From: M3007 sp044350425
GTDB taxonomy: Bacteria > Bacteroidota > Bacteroidia > Chitinophagales > Saprospiraceae
Reading direction: 5' to 3'
Length of the DNA stretch: 64,000 nt
Assembly: GCA_044350425.1 (NCBI GenBank)
Contig: JBILHS010000009.1
Location: forward strand, 25,529 to 89,528
Shown: in pieces, positions 28,201 through 36,347 of the stretch
How the letters are laid out: the number at the start of each line of letters is the position of its first letter
Numbering within the stretch: position 1 is the first letter of the stretch
Position numbers and translations under genes: made by a program
The notes under the pieces: generated by a model
Databases searched by the model: none
Told to the model about the DNA's origin: nothing
Seen by the model: the letters and a program-made list of their open reading frames with translations, nothing else

Positions 28201-28957
28201 CAAGCAACAGATTGCCGTCAGCAGTGGGCTGCTGATAATACAAGGCTTCCATACCGCTACCGGAATACGCTTTGGTGCTTAAAATGCTACCAGAGTTTAG
28301 TTCAAGTCGCACAAAAGCAGCTTCGCCGTCAGCACTACCACTGGCATAGATCACATTGCCATCAATATAATTTGAAAGAAGTAGATTGCTGCTGTTGGTG
28401 GAATAGGTACGGCTCCAAACCGTACTGCCATTTTGATCAAGGCGGAGAAAAATCGAATTGGTGGAGGCATTACTACAGGTCATGGAGTAACCAGAAACGA
28501 TGTATCCTCCCGCTGAGACAGGTATTAATCCGAGCGCAACGTCGTTTCGGTCTGCTTCGCCTACCGTTTTGCACCATACCACAGCACCCGCTGCATTTAC
28601 TTTAACCAGGAAAATATCGACGTTGCCTGAGCCGAGACTTCGAGTTTCACCAACAGCCAGATAGCCGTCCGAAGTATTCACCACACAATGAAATGCATCG
28701 GATTGTCCGGCGCCAAAACGTTTTTGCCAGATAATGTTTCCTGAACCATCCAGGCGGACCAGAAGCGCGTCCTGATTACCTGCAGAATTCGTAACATTGC
28801 CAGCTATGACGTAACCGTCCAAGGCTTCTATGATCCAACTCGCAGCTTCATTGCCGAAACCTCCAAATGTCTTCTGGAAAGTGATTTGGCTAAAAACCAA
28901 AGAGGAATGTAGGAACAAGACCCACACAAGCAGTTTTCTCGTACGTTTTGCCGCCAT
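25256..28957 (-). CDS. Giant T9SS-secreted protein: propeller, nine repeats, HYR
   Basis: 1233 residues with signal peptide (KLLVWVLFLHSSLVFSQ). Residues about 25-390 are delta-60/PQQ-like propeller repeats (GGYIVSGYS, GGFIAVGDTRSS). Nine tandem units of about 51 residues follow (about 443-905) with the pattern F-CPGE-SV-I-GQ-Y-QPG-V...TTGGCDT-VTYTL. A HYR-like domain follows (ALKCPANITKMVG...CYRAKDNCGQ). Then comes a spacer and a type A T9SS sorting domain (LLFPNPTTGALFADLS...GIYLMEV). The two Cys of each unit probably form disulfides. It is expected at the cell surface or in the medium as an adhesin-like protein; the ligand is unknown. Confidence 0.88.
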   Translation of the reverse strand: MAAKRTRKLLVWVLFLHSSLVFSQITFQKTFGGFGNEAASWIIEALDGYVIAGNVTNSAGNQDALLVRLDGSGNIIWQKRFGAGQSDAFHCVVNTSDGYLAVGETRSLGSGNVDIFLVKVNAAGAVVWCKTVGEADRNDVALGLIPVSAGGYIVSGYSMTCSNASTNSIFLRLDQNGSTVWSRTYSTNSSNLLLSNYIDGNVIYASGSADGEAAFVRLELNSGSILSTKAYSGSGMEALYYQQPTADGNLLLADHISSTSTSSDAKVWIQNVNRTTGQVLWSKVYHRPNDNICGRIEKVNDGGFLLVPYSCNNTPQSDALLGKIDPSGNLLWAYNYGGNASDRLIKAVQTLDGGFIAVGDTRSSSGNGSSDILIVKTDANGLIQGNCAKDANLQAMNFTASNLSLTVTQVSWKQAAAVLMSPLSINLQTQTFMPNAVPVIFKTVALCPNTAFAIGGVPHFAPKMVADTLASLNGCDTVFMYNLTLSPYNTGIHVIGLCDGQTYTINGVQYSAPNTVLDTVPSLTGSCDTVYTYVLKVWAQPTAEQTITFCPGETVLIGGQIYAQPGIVKSTKPATTGGCDTLVTYTLVLRPQPARAVSISFCPGETVLIGGNTYSQAGTVISAIPASNGASCDTLVTYTLELKPQPSRAEKLVFCAGESVLIAGQSYHQSGLVVANLASSTGGCDTVVTYTLEQVPQPSRAEIRSLCPGQSVTIGGQLYNQAGSVVVILASTTGGCDTLVTYTLEIQTPPARVETRTFCPGQSVTIGGQSYTQPATVIANLPSTTGGCDTIVKYTLELLPQITRSETISFCPGESVIIAGQNYDQPGAVVANLPSNTGGCDTIVTYTLNLRPQASRSETYSFCPGESILIAGQAYTQPGTFVGNVASITGGCDTVVTYTLNYLTPAPSNIALKCPANITKMVGTGPRPVVVNYADPVAASDCICAGLELDRTNGPASESLFPVGITEVCYRAKDNCGQEKLCCFSVNIREEEACEVKVNGCIRYELLSITADSARNRTYRIRVTNNCANKLISTAIQIPDGLIAMEPANNSTYSSSENRNYLVRSPNFSPMYSIRFKSTSDSIFNGQSDVFEYTLPAQAEVEYISIVSRLTQQANNETYLTILNCPVGVTPSNRIVKTKSRDAEAAWEQQNSMLLFPNPTTGALFADLSDWQGKKVQIQITNAVGQLFHTIKLVANEDLLRIEMPQGATNGIYLMEVVPEDGKKEVMRFMVQR
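26245..27630 (-). repeat. Nine tandem coding repeats of about 153 bp
   Basis: In-frame repeats within the T9SS gene, each about 51 codons with two Cys and the words CPG-SV-IGGQ-Y and GGCDT-VTYTL. The six central units are most alike. The two at the N-terminal end (VALCPNTAFAIGGVPHF and IGLCDGQTYTINGVQYS) are divergent, suggesting that the array grew from the middle outward. Unit number is the kind of trait that varies between strains. Confidence 0.85.
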
Positions 28958-29223
28958 GAGTACATTAAATCGAATTGGTGAACTACGCTTGCTACTCGTC
29001 AGCTGCTGTGCCCTTCTTGAGTTTCAAAAATTCCCGCTTGCGTTCAAACAGAAATAAAAGTACCTTACACACGCTTAAAGAGTTGCCTTCTGCAACTGTA
29101 TCCCCCAAATGTACTACACCCGACTATTTAATATTATGAAAAATTTCAAAATGTGCTAGAGATGCATTTTTTTTCGACGAACATGCCAATTTAGTGGTAA
29201 GTATGGGTGGTTTTTTTAGATTT

Positions 29224-30099
29224 TCAATCCAAATACCGCTTAACCAGCCCATCGTAATGGTCAATTCTCCTGTCCCGGAAGAAAGGCCAGATCCGCCGAA
29301 CCGCTTCTGTGCGCGTTTTGTCCAGCTCAAAAATGATATTTTCTTCCTTGTCCGGACTTGCCTGAAAGAGTACTTCTCCTTGCGGCCCTGCTACAAAACT
29401 TTGTCCCCAGAACTGAATACCGCCCGTTACTCCGGTCCAATCCGGCTCGTGCCCTACCCTATTCACTGCAATAACCGGAAGCCCATTGGCAACCGCATGC
29501 CCCCTTTGAATGGTAAACCAGGCATCATGCTGCCGGCTTTTTTCCTCTGAGGCGTCTGAACTCTCCCAACCAATCGCCGTTGGATAGATCAACAATTCAG
29601 CGCCTGCCAACGCCATTAACCTGGCAGCCTCCGGATACCATTGATCCCAGCAAACCAAAACCCCGAGTTTTCCCACAGAGGTCTGGATGGGCTGAAAGCC
29701 CAGATCCCCCGGTGTGAAATAGAATTTCTCATAGTATGCCGGATCATCCGGAATATGCATTTTGCGGTATTTACCAGCGATACTGCCATCTTTTTCAAAA
29801 ACAACCGCAGTATTGTGGTAAAGCCCTGGTGCGCGTTTTTCAAAAAGAGAGGTAACCAATACCACGCCATATTTTTTTGCCGCAGCTGCAAATATCGCTG
29901 TGTCTGGCCCCGGGATTGGTTCAGCCAGATCAAACATCTCCGTTTCTTCAGCCTGACAGAAATAGATCCCACAATGAAGCTCTTGTAAGATCACCAACAC
30001 GGCACCTTTAGCCGCACAATCCGCAATACCCGCCAGCGACTTCTCTATATTAGCCTGCTTATCTCTCGAACAGGACTGTTGAACAATACCTACCTTCAT
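29224..30099 (-). CDS. aguB: N-carbamoylputrescine amidase
   Basis: Nitrilase-superfamily enzyme converting N-carbamoylputrescine to putrescine, CO2 and ammonia. 291 residues with the Glu-Lys-Cys triad: Glu in LVILQELHCG, Lys in GKYRKMHIPDDP and Cys in GVLVCWDQWYPE. FWGQSFVAGPQGEV and the C-terminal FRDRRIDHYDGL are typical of AguB rather than of beta-ureidopropionase. It follows aguA on the same strand; the 157-nt spacer is filled by a 9-nt-periodic inverted repeat. The 28958-29223 stretch downstream is AT-rich and I see no gene there. Confidence 0.95.
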   Translation of the reverse strand: MKVGIVQQSCSRDKQANIEKSLAGIADCAAKGAVLVILQELHCGIYFCQAEETEMFDLAEPIPGPDTAIFAAAAKKYGVVLVTSLFEKRAPGLYHNTAVVFEKDGSIAGKYRKMHIPDDPAYYEKFYFTPGDLGFQPIQTSVGKLGVLVCWDQWYPEAARLMALAGAELLIYPTAIGWESSDASEEKSRQHDAWFTIQRGHAVANGLPVIAVNRVGHEPDWTGVTGGIQFWGQSFVAGPQGEVLFQASPDKEENIIFELDKTRTEAVRRIWPFFRDRRIDHYDGLVKRYLD

Positions 30100-30112
30100 A
30101 TAATTAAATTTT

Positions 30113-30273
30113 AAATGTGGTCAATTTGTTTAATGTGGTCAATTTGTTTAATGTGGTCAATGTGGTCAATAAGAACAATGTGGTCAATGGGAGCCCGGTT
30201 GAGCCGGGGACTTTTGCCACCCCGAGTGCAATTCACATTGACCACATTGACCACATTCAAATATTGACCACAT
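30113..30273. repeat. Inverted arms of 9-nt microrepeats in the aguA-aguB spacer
   Basis: The left arm has TGTGGTCAAT at 30116, 30134, 30152, 30161 and 30179, interleaved with TTTGTTTAA and TAAGAACAA, all on a 9-nt period. The right arm has the inverse ATTGACCACA at 30237, 30246 and 30263. A non-repeated spacer of about 48 nt lies between. The right arm runs into the aguA coding end, encoding its last residues NVVNI and the stop. The whole forms a long imperfect hairpin in the aguA-aguB transcript. Confidence 0.85.
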
Positions 30274-31291
30274 TTAACGGATATTGCATGGTAACGCAGT
30301 GGAGCGAACCATGTTGCAGGATCAATGCACTGCAATCGATGCCAATGACCTCCCGGTCAGGGAATATTGTGTTGAAGATGCGAAGTGCCTCCTCGTCCTG
30401 CGGCACCCGGTAGGTTGGAACCAGTACAGCGCCATTGATGATCAGGAAATTAGCGTAAGTAGCCGGCAAGCGATTTCCATCTGTATCAAAGCAAGCGTCC
30501 GGCCAGGGCAAAGGCACCAGTTTATAAGGTGCACCGTCGAAAGTCTTGAACTGAAGCAATTCGGCCTCCATCTGCTGAAGCGCATCAAAATGTTCGTCGG
30601 AAGCGTCGTTGCATTTGACATAAGCGATCGTGTCCGCTGAACAAAATCGCGCAAGCGTGTCAATGTGAGAATCAGTATCATCACCAGCCAGATAGCCATG
30701 ATTCAACCAAAGAATTCGCTCTAAACCAAAGCAATCTTTCAGATAGGTTTCCAGCTGCGCTTTCGAGAGGTGTGGATTCCGATTAGGGGAAAGCATGCAT
30801 TCTGCGGTAGTAAGTAGTGTGCCCAAGCCATCACTTTCAAGTGCACCGCCTTCCAATACAATACCTCCGGGTCTAATTTCGGCATTGAACACACCCTTAT
30901 TATCTAGGTGTTGTGTGATGCGGTTATCCTTGTCTGCCGGAAATTTCAAACCCCAGCCATTAAAGACAAAATCGAGCAATACCGGATTCCCGTTTTCTTC
31001 CAGGGTAATTGCGCCGTGATCGCGGGCCCAGGTATCATTACTCGGGGCTTCCACCCATATGAAATTTTGCAGATCGGCATCTCCGAACCATGTTCTGGTC
31101 TCCTTTATACCATTACAAACAATCAGGACCGGCTGAAAACGACTGATATTTTTGGCTATTTGTACAAAGCAAGGCATGACCTCGTCCAATACAGACACCC
31201 AGTCCGTGTCTTTGTGCGGAAAAGTAAGTTGAACAGCGCTTTGAGGTTCCCATTCTGCTGGAAGGCGCCTTTGGAGTGTGTTTGTGTTCAT
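30257..31291 (-). CDS. aguA: Agmatine deiminase
   Basis: Converts agmatine to N-carbamoylputrescine plus ammonia, first step of the agmatine route to putrescine. 344 residues from ATG 31291 (NTNTLQRRLPAEWEPQ); an upstream in-frame codon at 31372 adds an unlikely 27-residue leader. Guanidino-modifying enzyme motifs are present: WARDHGAI, LEGGALESDG, GDDTDSHIDTLARF and the catalytic Cys in HGSLHCVTMQYPL. The usual C-terminus would end a few residues after HC-T-Q; here the tail NVVNI and stop come from the adjacent microrepeat. It forms a pathway pair with aguB. Confidence 0.95.
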   Translation of the reverse strand: MNTNTLQRRLPAEWEPQSAVQLTFPHKDTDWVSVLDEVMPCFVQIAKNISRFQPVLIVCNGIKETRTWFGDADLQNFIWVEAPSNDTWARDHGAITLEENGNPVLLDFVFNGWGLKFPADKDNRITQHLDNKGVFNAEIRPGGIVLEGGALESDGLGTLLTTAECMLSPNRNPHLSKAQLETYLKDCFGLERILWLNHGYLAGDDTDSHIDTLARFCSADTIAYVKCNDASDEHFDALQQMEAELLQFKTFDGAPYKLVPLPWPDACFDTDGNRLPATYANFLIINGAVLVPTYRVPQDEEALRIFNTIFPDREVIGIDCSALILQHGSLHCVTMQYPLNVVNI

Positions 31292-31310
31292 TTTGAAACG
31301 AAATTGGCCG

Positions 31311-31318
31311 CAAAAATA
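31311..31318 (-). promoter_or_regulatory. -7 promoter element TATTTTTG for aguA
   Basis: TATTTTTG on the minus strand fits TAnnTTTG and lies 20 nt upstream of the aguA ATG at 31291, supporting that start. No TTG at -33 is evident. Confidence 0.5.
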
Positions 31319-31433
31319 GGAAAAGTAAAGAGGCTGGAACAGGCTAAAATAATGTTTTACCATATCAGACATCGTTTTTCAATTGGCAATCTAATTTGGA
31401 TTTTCAGGTTTTATAAAAATTTTAAAAAAGTGC

Positions 31434-31465
31434 TTGTTTCTAAAACTTCCAAAATACTACCTTCG
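31434..31465 (+). promoter_or_regulatory. Promoter TTG-N21-TACCTTCG for the SusC gene
   Basis: TTG at 31434-31436 and TACCTTCG at 31458-31465 are 21 nt apart, the expected Bacteroidota geometry with a C in the -7 box. It implies a leader of about 170 nt before the SusC ATG at 31642. That leader has no ORF and no strong hairpin that I can see. The 31319-31430 stretch holds only AT-rich sequence. Confidence 0.65.
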
Positions 31466-31641
31466 CCACATCTTAGTGTTCACCACACACACTGAGACAG
31501 TTCCTCTAAAACCACCCGCCCTGCCAGATCCAACCGCATTGTTCGACATACTTTTCGCATTCCCCATGCAAACCGAACCTTACTAGCGGCTATCATTTTT
31601 TGTGGCATAATATCATTTCACTAAACTAAACTCATTATTGT

Positions 31642-34623
31642 ATGAAGTTTTTACACACCCTAAGCAAGGGCGGGTTGCTTGTAGCGCTTTTGCTGCTATG
31701 TAACTTTGCCATGGCTCAACGCATCGTTAAGGGAACTGTCACCGACGCAGAAACCGGTGACGCCCTGATTGGTGCTTCTGTATCAGTAGTAGGCACCACC
31801 CGTGGTGCAGCCACTGACATTGACGGCAAGTATAGCATTGACGTACCTGCAGGTTCTACCCAACTCCGTATTACCTACACGGGATACGATGAGCAGGTGA
31901 TTGTACTTGGACCATCCAATACTGTGGATGTAGGTATGAAAGCTGCTGGTGTTTTGGATGAGGTCGTAGTTATTGGCTATGGTTCTATCAAGAAGTCCGA
32001 CGCAACCGGTGCTGTGAGCACCGTTACGGAAAAGAACTTTAACCGCACTGCTTTAACGCCTGAGCAATTGATCCAGGGTCGTGCAGCAGGTGTTGTCGTG
32101 ACAAATAGCAGTGGCGAACCAGGTGCAGGCATTAATGTCCGCATCCGTGGCACAGCTTCTGTGAACGCCAACAACAACCCCCTGTTCGTCGTGGACGGTG
32201 TTCCACTCAGTGGCGGCGAAACTAGTGGTAGTTCGGATGTCGCAGGTCTGGGTAGTCAGGCTGCCAGGAACCCCCTGAACTTCTTGAACCCTGCCGACAT
32301 TGCAAGCATTGACGTATTGAAGGATGCCTCTGCCACAGCAATTTATGGCTCACGTGGCGCCAATGGTGTAGTGATTATCACCACTAAAAGTGGTCAAAGC
32401 GGAAAAGGAGTTTTGGAATATGGGTATACTTTGGGCGTTGGAACTTTGGCCAATACCTATGATGTATTGGATGCCAGAACCTATGTTGCTGAATGGCAAA
32501 AACTTAACCCAAATGGTAATCCAACGGAGGTCAACTTCGGATCTGAAACAGATTGGCAAAGGGAAATTACCCGCACTGCATTGTCACACAGCCATAATCT
32601 CGCTTTCGGCGGAAGTGGTCAGGGTGGAGACTTCCGCTTTTCATTGGGCTACTTAAACCAGGACGGTATCATCAAAGAGAGCGGAATCAAACGCTTGACT
32701 GGCCGGTTTAACGGTTCAAAAAAATTCTGGGACGATAAGTTGAAAATTGCGACCAACTTCACAGTGGCGCAGACTCTGGATGCTGGTGCACCGCTTACAG
32801 AAACCGCAGGTTTTGAAGGTGATGCATGGGCAAACGCCCTTAAAGGCAACCCTACGTGGCCAACCCACAATGCAAATGGCACCGTATTCCAAAGTGGTAA
32901 AACAAGCGAGCCAAGCCCTCTTGCAATGATTGAATTATCTGATGACGCTACAAACACATTGCGCGCGCTGGGTAATATCAATGCGGAATACACCCTTGCA
33001 GCTGGTTTGACTTTCAAAACCGTACTTGGGTTTGATCAATCCATCTCTGCCCGTAAAAATGCATTTTCAAAAGATCTGATCGCAGGTGATGCGATCGGTG
33101 GCAAAGGTCGTCTTTACACAACCGACATTGAAACTGGCAGTAAATTGTGGGAAAACTACTTTACATACAACAAAGAATTCGGCAAAGTAAACTTTACCGG
33201 CTTGTTGGGTTACTCCTACCAGCAATTCCGCAATGCTGGAAAGCGCAACGTTTACAGCAAATTCAGTACTTCTGATCTGGATTTGATGGTCAACAATACC
33301 TCTACAGCAGGGGTTTCGGCTATTGTAAACTCCTATGATGCTACTGACGAACTTCAGTCTTATTTTGGACGCGTGAATTTCGGAATTTCAGAAAAATACT
33401 TACTGACAGCTACTGTACGTGCGGATGGTTCTACCAAATTTGGTGGCGACAACAAATATGGCTATTTCCCATCTGGTGCCTTCAAATGGCGCATCACCGA
33501 AGAGTCTTTCTGCCCAAATGTGTTTACTGACCTTGGACTTCGTTTAGGCTATGGTATAACTGGTAACCAGCAGATCCCACACAACCTATACACAGCGCGC
33601 ACCCGCAGTGGTGACGGTGGTATTGACAATGGTGGTGTTGCATTTACTGGAGGTACGGCAAGTGTTACTTCTGATAATCCTGCAATCAAATGGGAAACCA
33701 CTTCCCAGTTGAACATTGGATTGGACTGGGGCTTCTGGAACTCACGCCTGACAGGTTCTATCGACCTTTACAAAAAGAATACCAAGGATATGTTGGTGCA
33801 GGTTTTTGCTGCACAGCCTTCTCCAAATGACTTTGTATGGAAAAATCTGGATGCTGATGTTGAAAACAAAGGTTTGGAAATTACCGTAAACCTGGTAGCC
33901 ATCGATAAAGATAAGTTTGACTGGCGAATTCAGGGTAACGTTGCATTCAACCAAAACAACGTTAACTCCTTTGGTAGTATCCTTAACACAGGTCGTATCA
34001 ACGGCCAGGGTCTTTCTGAGGCCTATGCACAACGTATCGCTCAGGGCCAGCCTTTGTTCTCTTATTTCCTCCGCGAATTCGACGGATATGACGCATCCGG
34101 CAACCAGAAATACGTGAACGATCTTGACGCACAGGTTTTTGTTGGAAAAAGTCCGATCCCTAAAATGACACTGGGTTTTACCAACCAATTCCAATTTGGC
34201 AATCTTGACGCCAGCATCTTCTTTACTGGTCAGTACGGTCACTACATTTACAACAACACTGCCAATGCACTCTTTACTGCGGGTGCTTTGGGTGCAGGCC
34301 GTAACGTAACAGCTGACGTACCAACCAGTGGTGAGAGCCGTAATAACGCACCAGACGTTTCTACTCGCTTCCTGGAAAAAGGTGATTTCCTTCGCCTCCA
34401 GGACGTAACTTTGGGCTACAACATTCCGTTGAAATCCAAATCAGTTTCTGCATTGCGTTTGTTCGTAAATGGTCAGAATCTCATGGTATTTACAGATTAT
34501 ACTGGACTTGATCCGGAGGTAAACGTGAATAAAGCCATTAACGGAATCCCTTCTTTGGGTATTGACTACAATGCCTATCCACGTGCGCGCACCATTTCAT
34601 TTGGTGCAAACGTCACTTTCTAA
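31642..34623 (+). CDS. SusC/RagA-family TonB-dependent outer-membrane transporter
   Basis: 993 residues. Signal peptide (GGLLVALLLLCNFAMAQ), then a carboxypeptidase-regulatory-like domain (VKGTVTDAETGDALIGASVSV). The SusC signature LDEVVVIGYGSIKKSDATGAV precedes a plug domain (GINVRIRGTASVNANNNPLFVVDG, LKDASATAIYGSRGANGVVI) and a 22-stranded barrel ending RARTISFGANVTF. Its lid partner SusD follows 27 nt downstream. Together they import oligosaccharides or peptides across the outer membrane. No FecR/sigma or hybrid two-component regulator is adjacent, and no glycoside hydrolase is in the window, so the substrate is open. Confidence 0.95.
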   Translation: MKFLHTLSKGGLLVALLLLCNFAMAQRIVKGTVTDAETGDALIGASVSVVGTTRGAATDIDGKYSIDVPAGSTQLRITYTGYDEQVIVLGPSNTVDVGMKAAGVLDEVVVIGYGSIKKSDATGAVSTVTEKNFNRTALTPEQLIQGRAAGVVVTNSSGEPGAGINVRIRGTASVNANNNPLFVVDGVPLSGGETSGSSDVAGLGSQAARNPLNFLNPADIASIDVLKDASATAIYGSRGANGVVIITTKSGQSGKGVLEYGYTLGVGTLANTYDVLDARTYVAEWQKLNPNGNPTEVNFGSETDWQREITRTALSHSHNLAFGGSGQGGDFRFSLGYLNQDGIIKESGIKRLTGRFNGSKKFWDDKLKIATNFTVAQTLDAGAPLTETAGFEGDAWANALKGNPTWPTHNANGTVFQSGKTSEPSPLAMIELSDDATNTLRALGNINAEYTLAAGLTFKTVLGFDQSISARKNAFSKDLIAGDAIGGKGRLYTTDIETGSKLWENYFTYNKEFGKVNFTGLLGYSYQQFRNAGKRNVYSKFSTSDLDLMVNNTSTAGVSAIVNSYDATDELQSYFGRVNFGISEKYLLTATVRADGSTKFGGDNKYGYFPSGAFKWRITEESFCPNVFTDLGLRLGYGITGNQQIPHNLYTARTRSGDGGIDNGGVAFTGGTASVTSDNPAIKWETTSQLNIGLDWGFWNSRLTGSIDLYKKNTKDMLVQVFAAQPSPNDFVWKNLDADVENKGLEITVNLVAIDKDKFDWRIQGNVAFNQNNVNSFGSILNTGRINGQGLSEAYAQRIAQGQPLFSYFLREFDGYDASGNQKYVNDLDAQVFVGKSPIPKMTLGFTNQFQFGNLDASIFFTGQYGHYIYNNTANALFTAGALGAGRNVTADVPTSGESRNNAPDVSTRFLEKGDFLRLQDVTLGYNIPLKSKSVSALRLFVNGQNLMVFTDYTGLDPEVNVNKAINGIPSLGIDYNAYPRARTISFGANVTF

Positions 34624-34650
34624 ACAACTTACACAAAAATATTTTTCAAC

Positions 34651-36168
34651 ATGAAGAATTCAAAATTTTTCTATCTTCTTCCACTTTTTGTGCAAGGTCT
34701 TCTGGTTTTCCAGGCCTGCACTGATCTGGAAGTAGAAGCTACTGACTCGGTTTTTACGCCAGTTACAGGCAGCACATTTGCAGGGAATGCCACTGACTTG
34801 TTGGCCTCTGCCTATAATGACATGAACTCTGTTGCTGACCAAGCTGGTATCTATTCCTTGACGGAGCACGTTACGGATGAAATGATCCCGCCAACCCGTG
34901 GCACTGACTGGGGTGATAATGGTGTTTGGCGTACTTTACACGCACACACATGGGATCCAACCCACCAGTTTGTAGCGAATTCTTGGAATCAGTTGAATGG
35001 TCGCATCTTCAAATGCAATCAGGTGTTGGCTTCTACAAGCCCGGCTCCAACTACATCAGAAATTGCGGAAGCTAAGTTTCTTCGTGCATGGTATATGTAC
35101 CAGGTCATGGATCTTTTCGGCAAAGTACCTTTCCGTAATGTGGGAGAGGGTGTAGAAGTAAATCCACGCGTTTTGAGCCGCTCAGAGGCTTTTGATTTTG
35201 TAGAAAAAGACCTTACTGAAGCACTTCCTGACCTGGCAGTAATTGGACCAGTGGGCGATAACAGCACCGCTTCCAAAGCGGCTGCGAACACCCTTCTGGC
35301 ACGTCTTTACCTGAACAAGGCAGTATACAAAGGAACAAGCCCTACAGGTCCTTTCACCTTTGACAATGCCGATATGGCCAAAGTAATCAGCTACTGCGAT
35401 GCCGTAATCGCTGATGGTTTTACTTTGGAGCCAAACTATTTTGATGTATTCAAAGCAGGTGCAAAAAATGAGATCATTCTAAACACCAATAACAATGGTG
35501 GTTCACCACAGAACCGTGTTTACATGACCTTGCACTACGACAACAATCCTTCTGGCTGGAACGGATTTGCAACGCTGTCTGATTTCTATGCTAAATTCCA
35601 GGATGGTGATCAGCGTAAGGGTATTCCTGCCGCTAAAGATGGTTCAGAATTTTCTGGTATCGGATATGGCTTTTTGGTGGGTACGCAGTACAAGGATAAT
35701 GGAACTGTTGTAGCAAATTCACGTAATGGTGGCGCTCCATTGGAGTTTACTCCTGATATTCCATTGGCAGGTGCTACCTCCAACCAGGGTATCCGTGTGA
35801 TGAAATATCACCCAGGTCAATATGGCAAATATATTTTGCTCCGTTTGGGCGATGTGATCACCATGAAAGCTGAAGCACAACTTCGCTCTGGAAACTCTGC
35901 AGCAGCATTGGCTACACTAAATGCGCTCCGTGCTGTTCGCGCTCCATCGCTCGCTCCACTTGCTTCGATCGATCTGGCAGGTATGCTCGACGAGCGTGGC
36001 CGTGAGCTGTACTGGGAAGGCTTGCGTCGTACGGACCAGGTCCGTTTTGAAACTTTTGATGACATCTGGTCATATAAAACCAAAACAGATCCAACACGTA
36101 ACGTATACCCGATCCCACAACAGGCTCTGGACTCCAATCCAAATCTTCGTCAAAACGATGGCTATTAA
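34651..36168 (+). CDS. SusD/RagB-family nutrient-binding outer-membrane lipoprotein
   Basis: 505 residues. Lipoprotein signal ending VFQAC (Cys about 22). Helical TPR-like SusD fold with landmarks LASAYNDMNSV, SWNQLNGRIFKCNQVL, AKFLRAWYMYQVMDLFGKVPF, SKAAANTLLARLYLNKAVY, ILLRLGDVITMKAEAQLR and the C-terminal RGRELYWEGLRRTDQVRF plus PIPQQALDSNPNLRQNDGY. This is the usual family length. It is co-transcribed with the SusC gene (27-nt gap) and followed by a good terminator at 36199. Confidence 0.95.
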   Translation: MKNSKFFYLLPLFVQGLLVFQACTDLEVEATDSVFTPVTGSTFAGNATDLLASAYNDMNSVADQAGIYSLTEHVTDEMIPPTRGTDWGDNGVWRTLHAHTWDPTHQFVANSWNQLNGRIFKCNQVLASTSPAPTTSEIAEAKFLRAWYMYQVMDLFGKVPFRNVGEGVEVNPRVLSRSEAFDFVEKDLTEALPDLAVIGPVGDNSTASKAAANTLLARLYLNKAVYKGTSPTGPFTFDNADMAKVISYCDAVIADGFTLEPNYFDVFKAGAKNEIILNTNNNGGSPQNRVYMTLHYDNNPSGWNGFATLSDFYAKFQDGDQRKGIPAAKDGSEFSGIGYGFLVGTQYKDNGTVVANSRNGGAPLEFTPDIPLAGATSNQGIRVMKYHPGQYGKYILLRLGDVITMKAEAQLRSGNSAAALATLNALRAVRAPSLAPLASIDLAGMLDERGRELYWEGLRRTDQVRFETFDDIWSYKTKTDPTRNVYPIPQQALDSNPNLRQNDGY

Positions 36169-36198
36169 TTTAGCTGATTTTGCTGAAATAAAATGCGA

Positions 36199-36229
36199 CA
36201 GGCCGCCCGCAAGGGTGGCCTGTTTTTTT
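36199..36229 (+). terminator. Terminator after the SusCD pair
   Basis: CAGGCCGCCC-GCAA-GGGTGGCCTG followed by TTTTTTT, 30 nt after the SusD stop. It implies that the MFS gene has its own promoter. Confidence 0.88.
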
Positions 36230-36275
36230 GTGCTTTTTGGTGCGAATAGTCGCCATAAAGTGATAGAAAACCATT

Positions 36276-36283
36276 TATCTTCG
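36276..36283 (+). promoter_or_regulatory. -7 promoter element TATCTTCG for the MFS gene
   Basis: TATCTTCG matches the TAnnTTCG variant seen at several starts here. Transcription would begin near 36290, at the base of the hairpin described next. No TTG at -33 is clear. Confidence 0.45.
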
Positions 36284-36291
36284 AGCCTTTA

Positions 36292-36322
36292 CCCGCCGAA
36301 GCCCGTTTAGGGCGAAGGCGGG
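36292..36322. repeat. Palindrome CCCGCC-GAA-GCCC in the MFS leader
   Basis: CCCGCC GAA GCCC GTTTA GGGC GAA GGCGGG is perfectly symmetric, with GAA facing GAA as an internal loop. It sits between the presumed transcription start and the MFS start codon (26 nt away), so it would be at the 5' end of the mRNA. It looks like a dispersed palindromic repeat, but I cannot count copies outside this window. Confidence 0.7.
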
Positions 36323-36347
36323 CTTACCCAATATCCTATACTGATTT

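Noticed and set aside
30113..30273. CRISPR-like direct repeats
   Set aside because: The repeat words are 9-10 nt without unique spacers of constant length, are inverted in two arms, and no cas gene is present.
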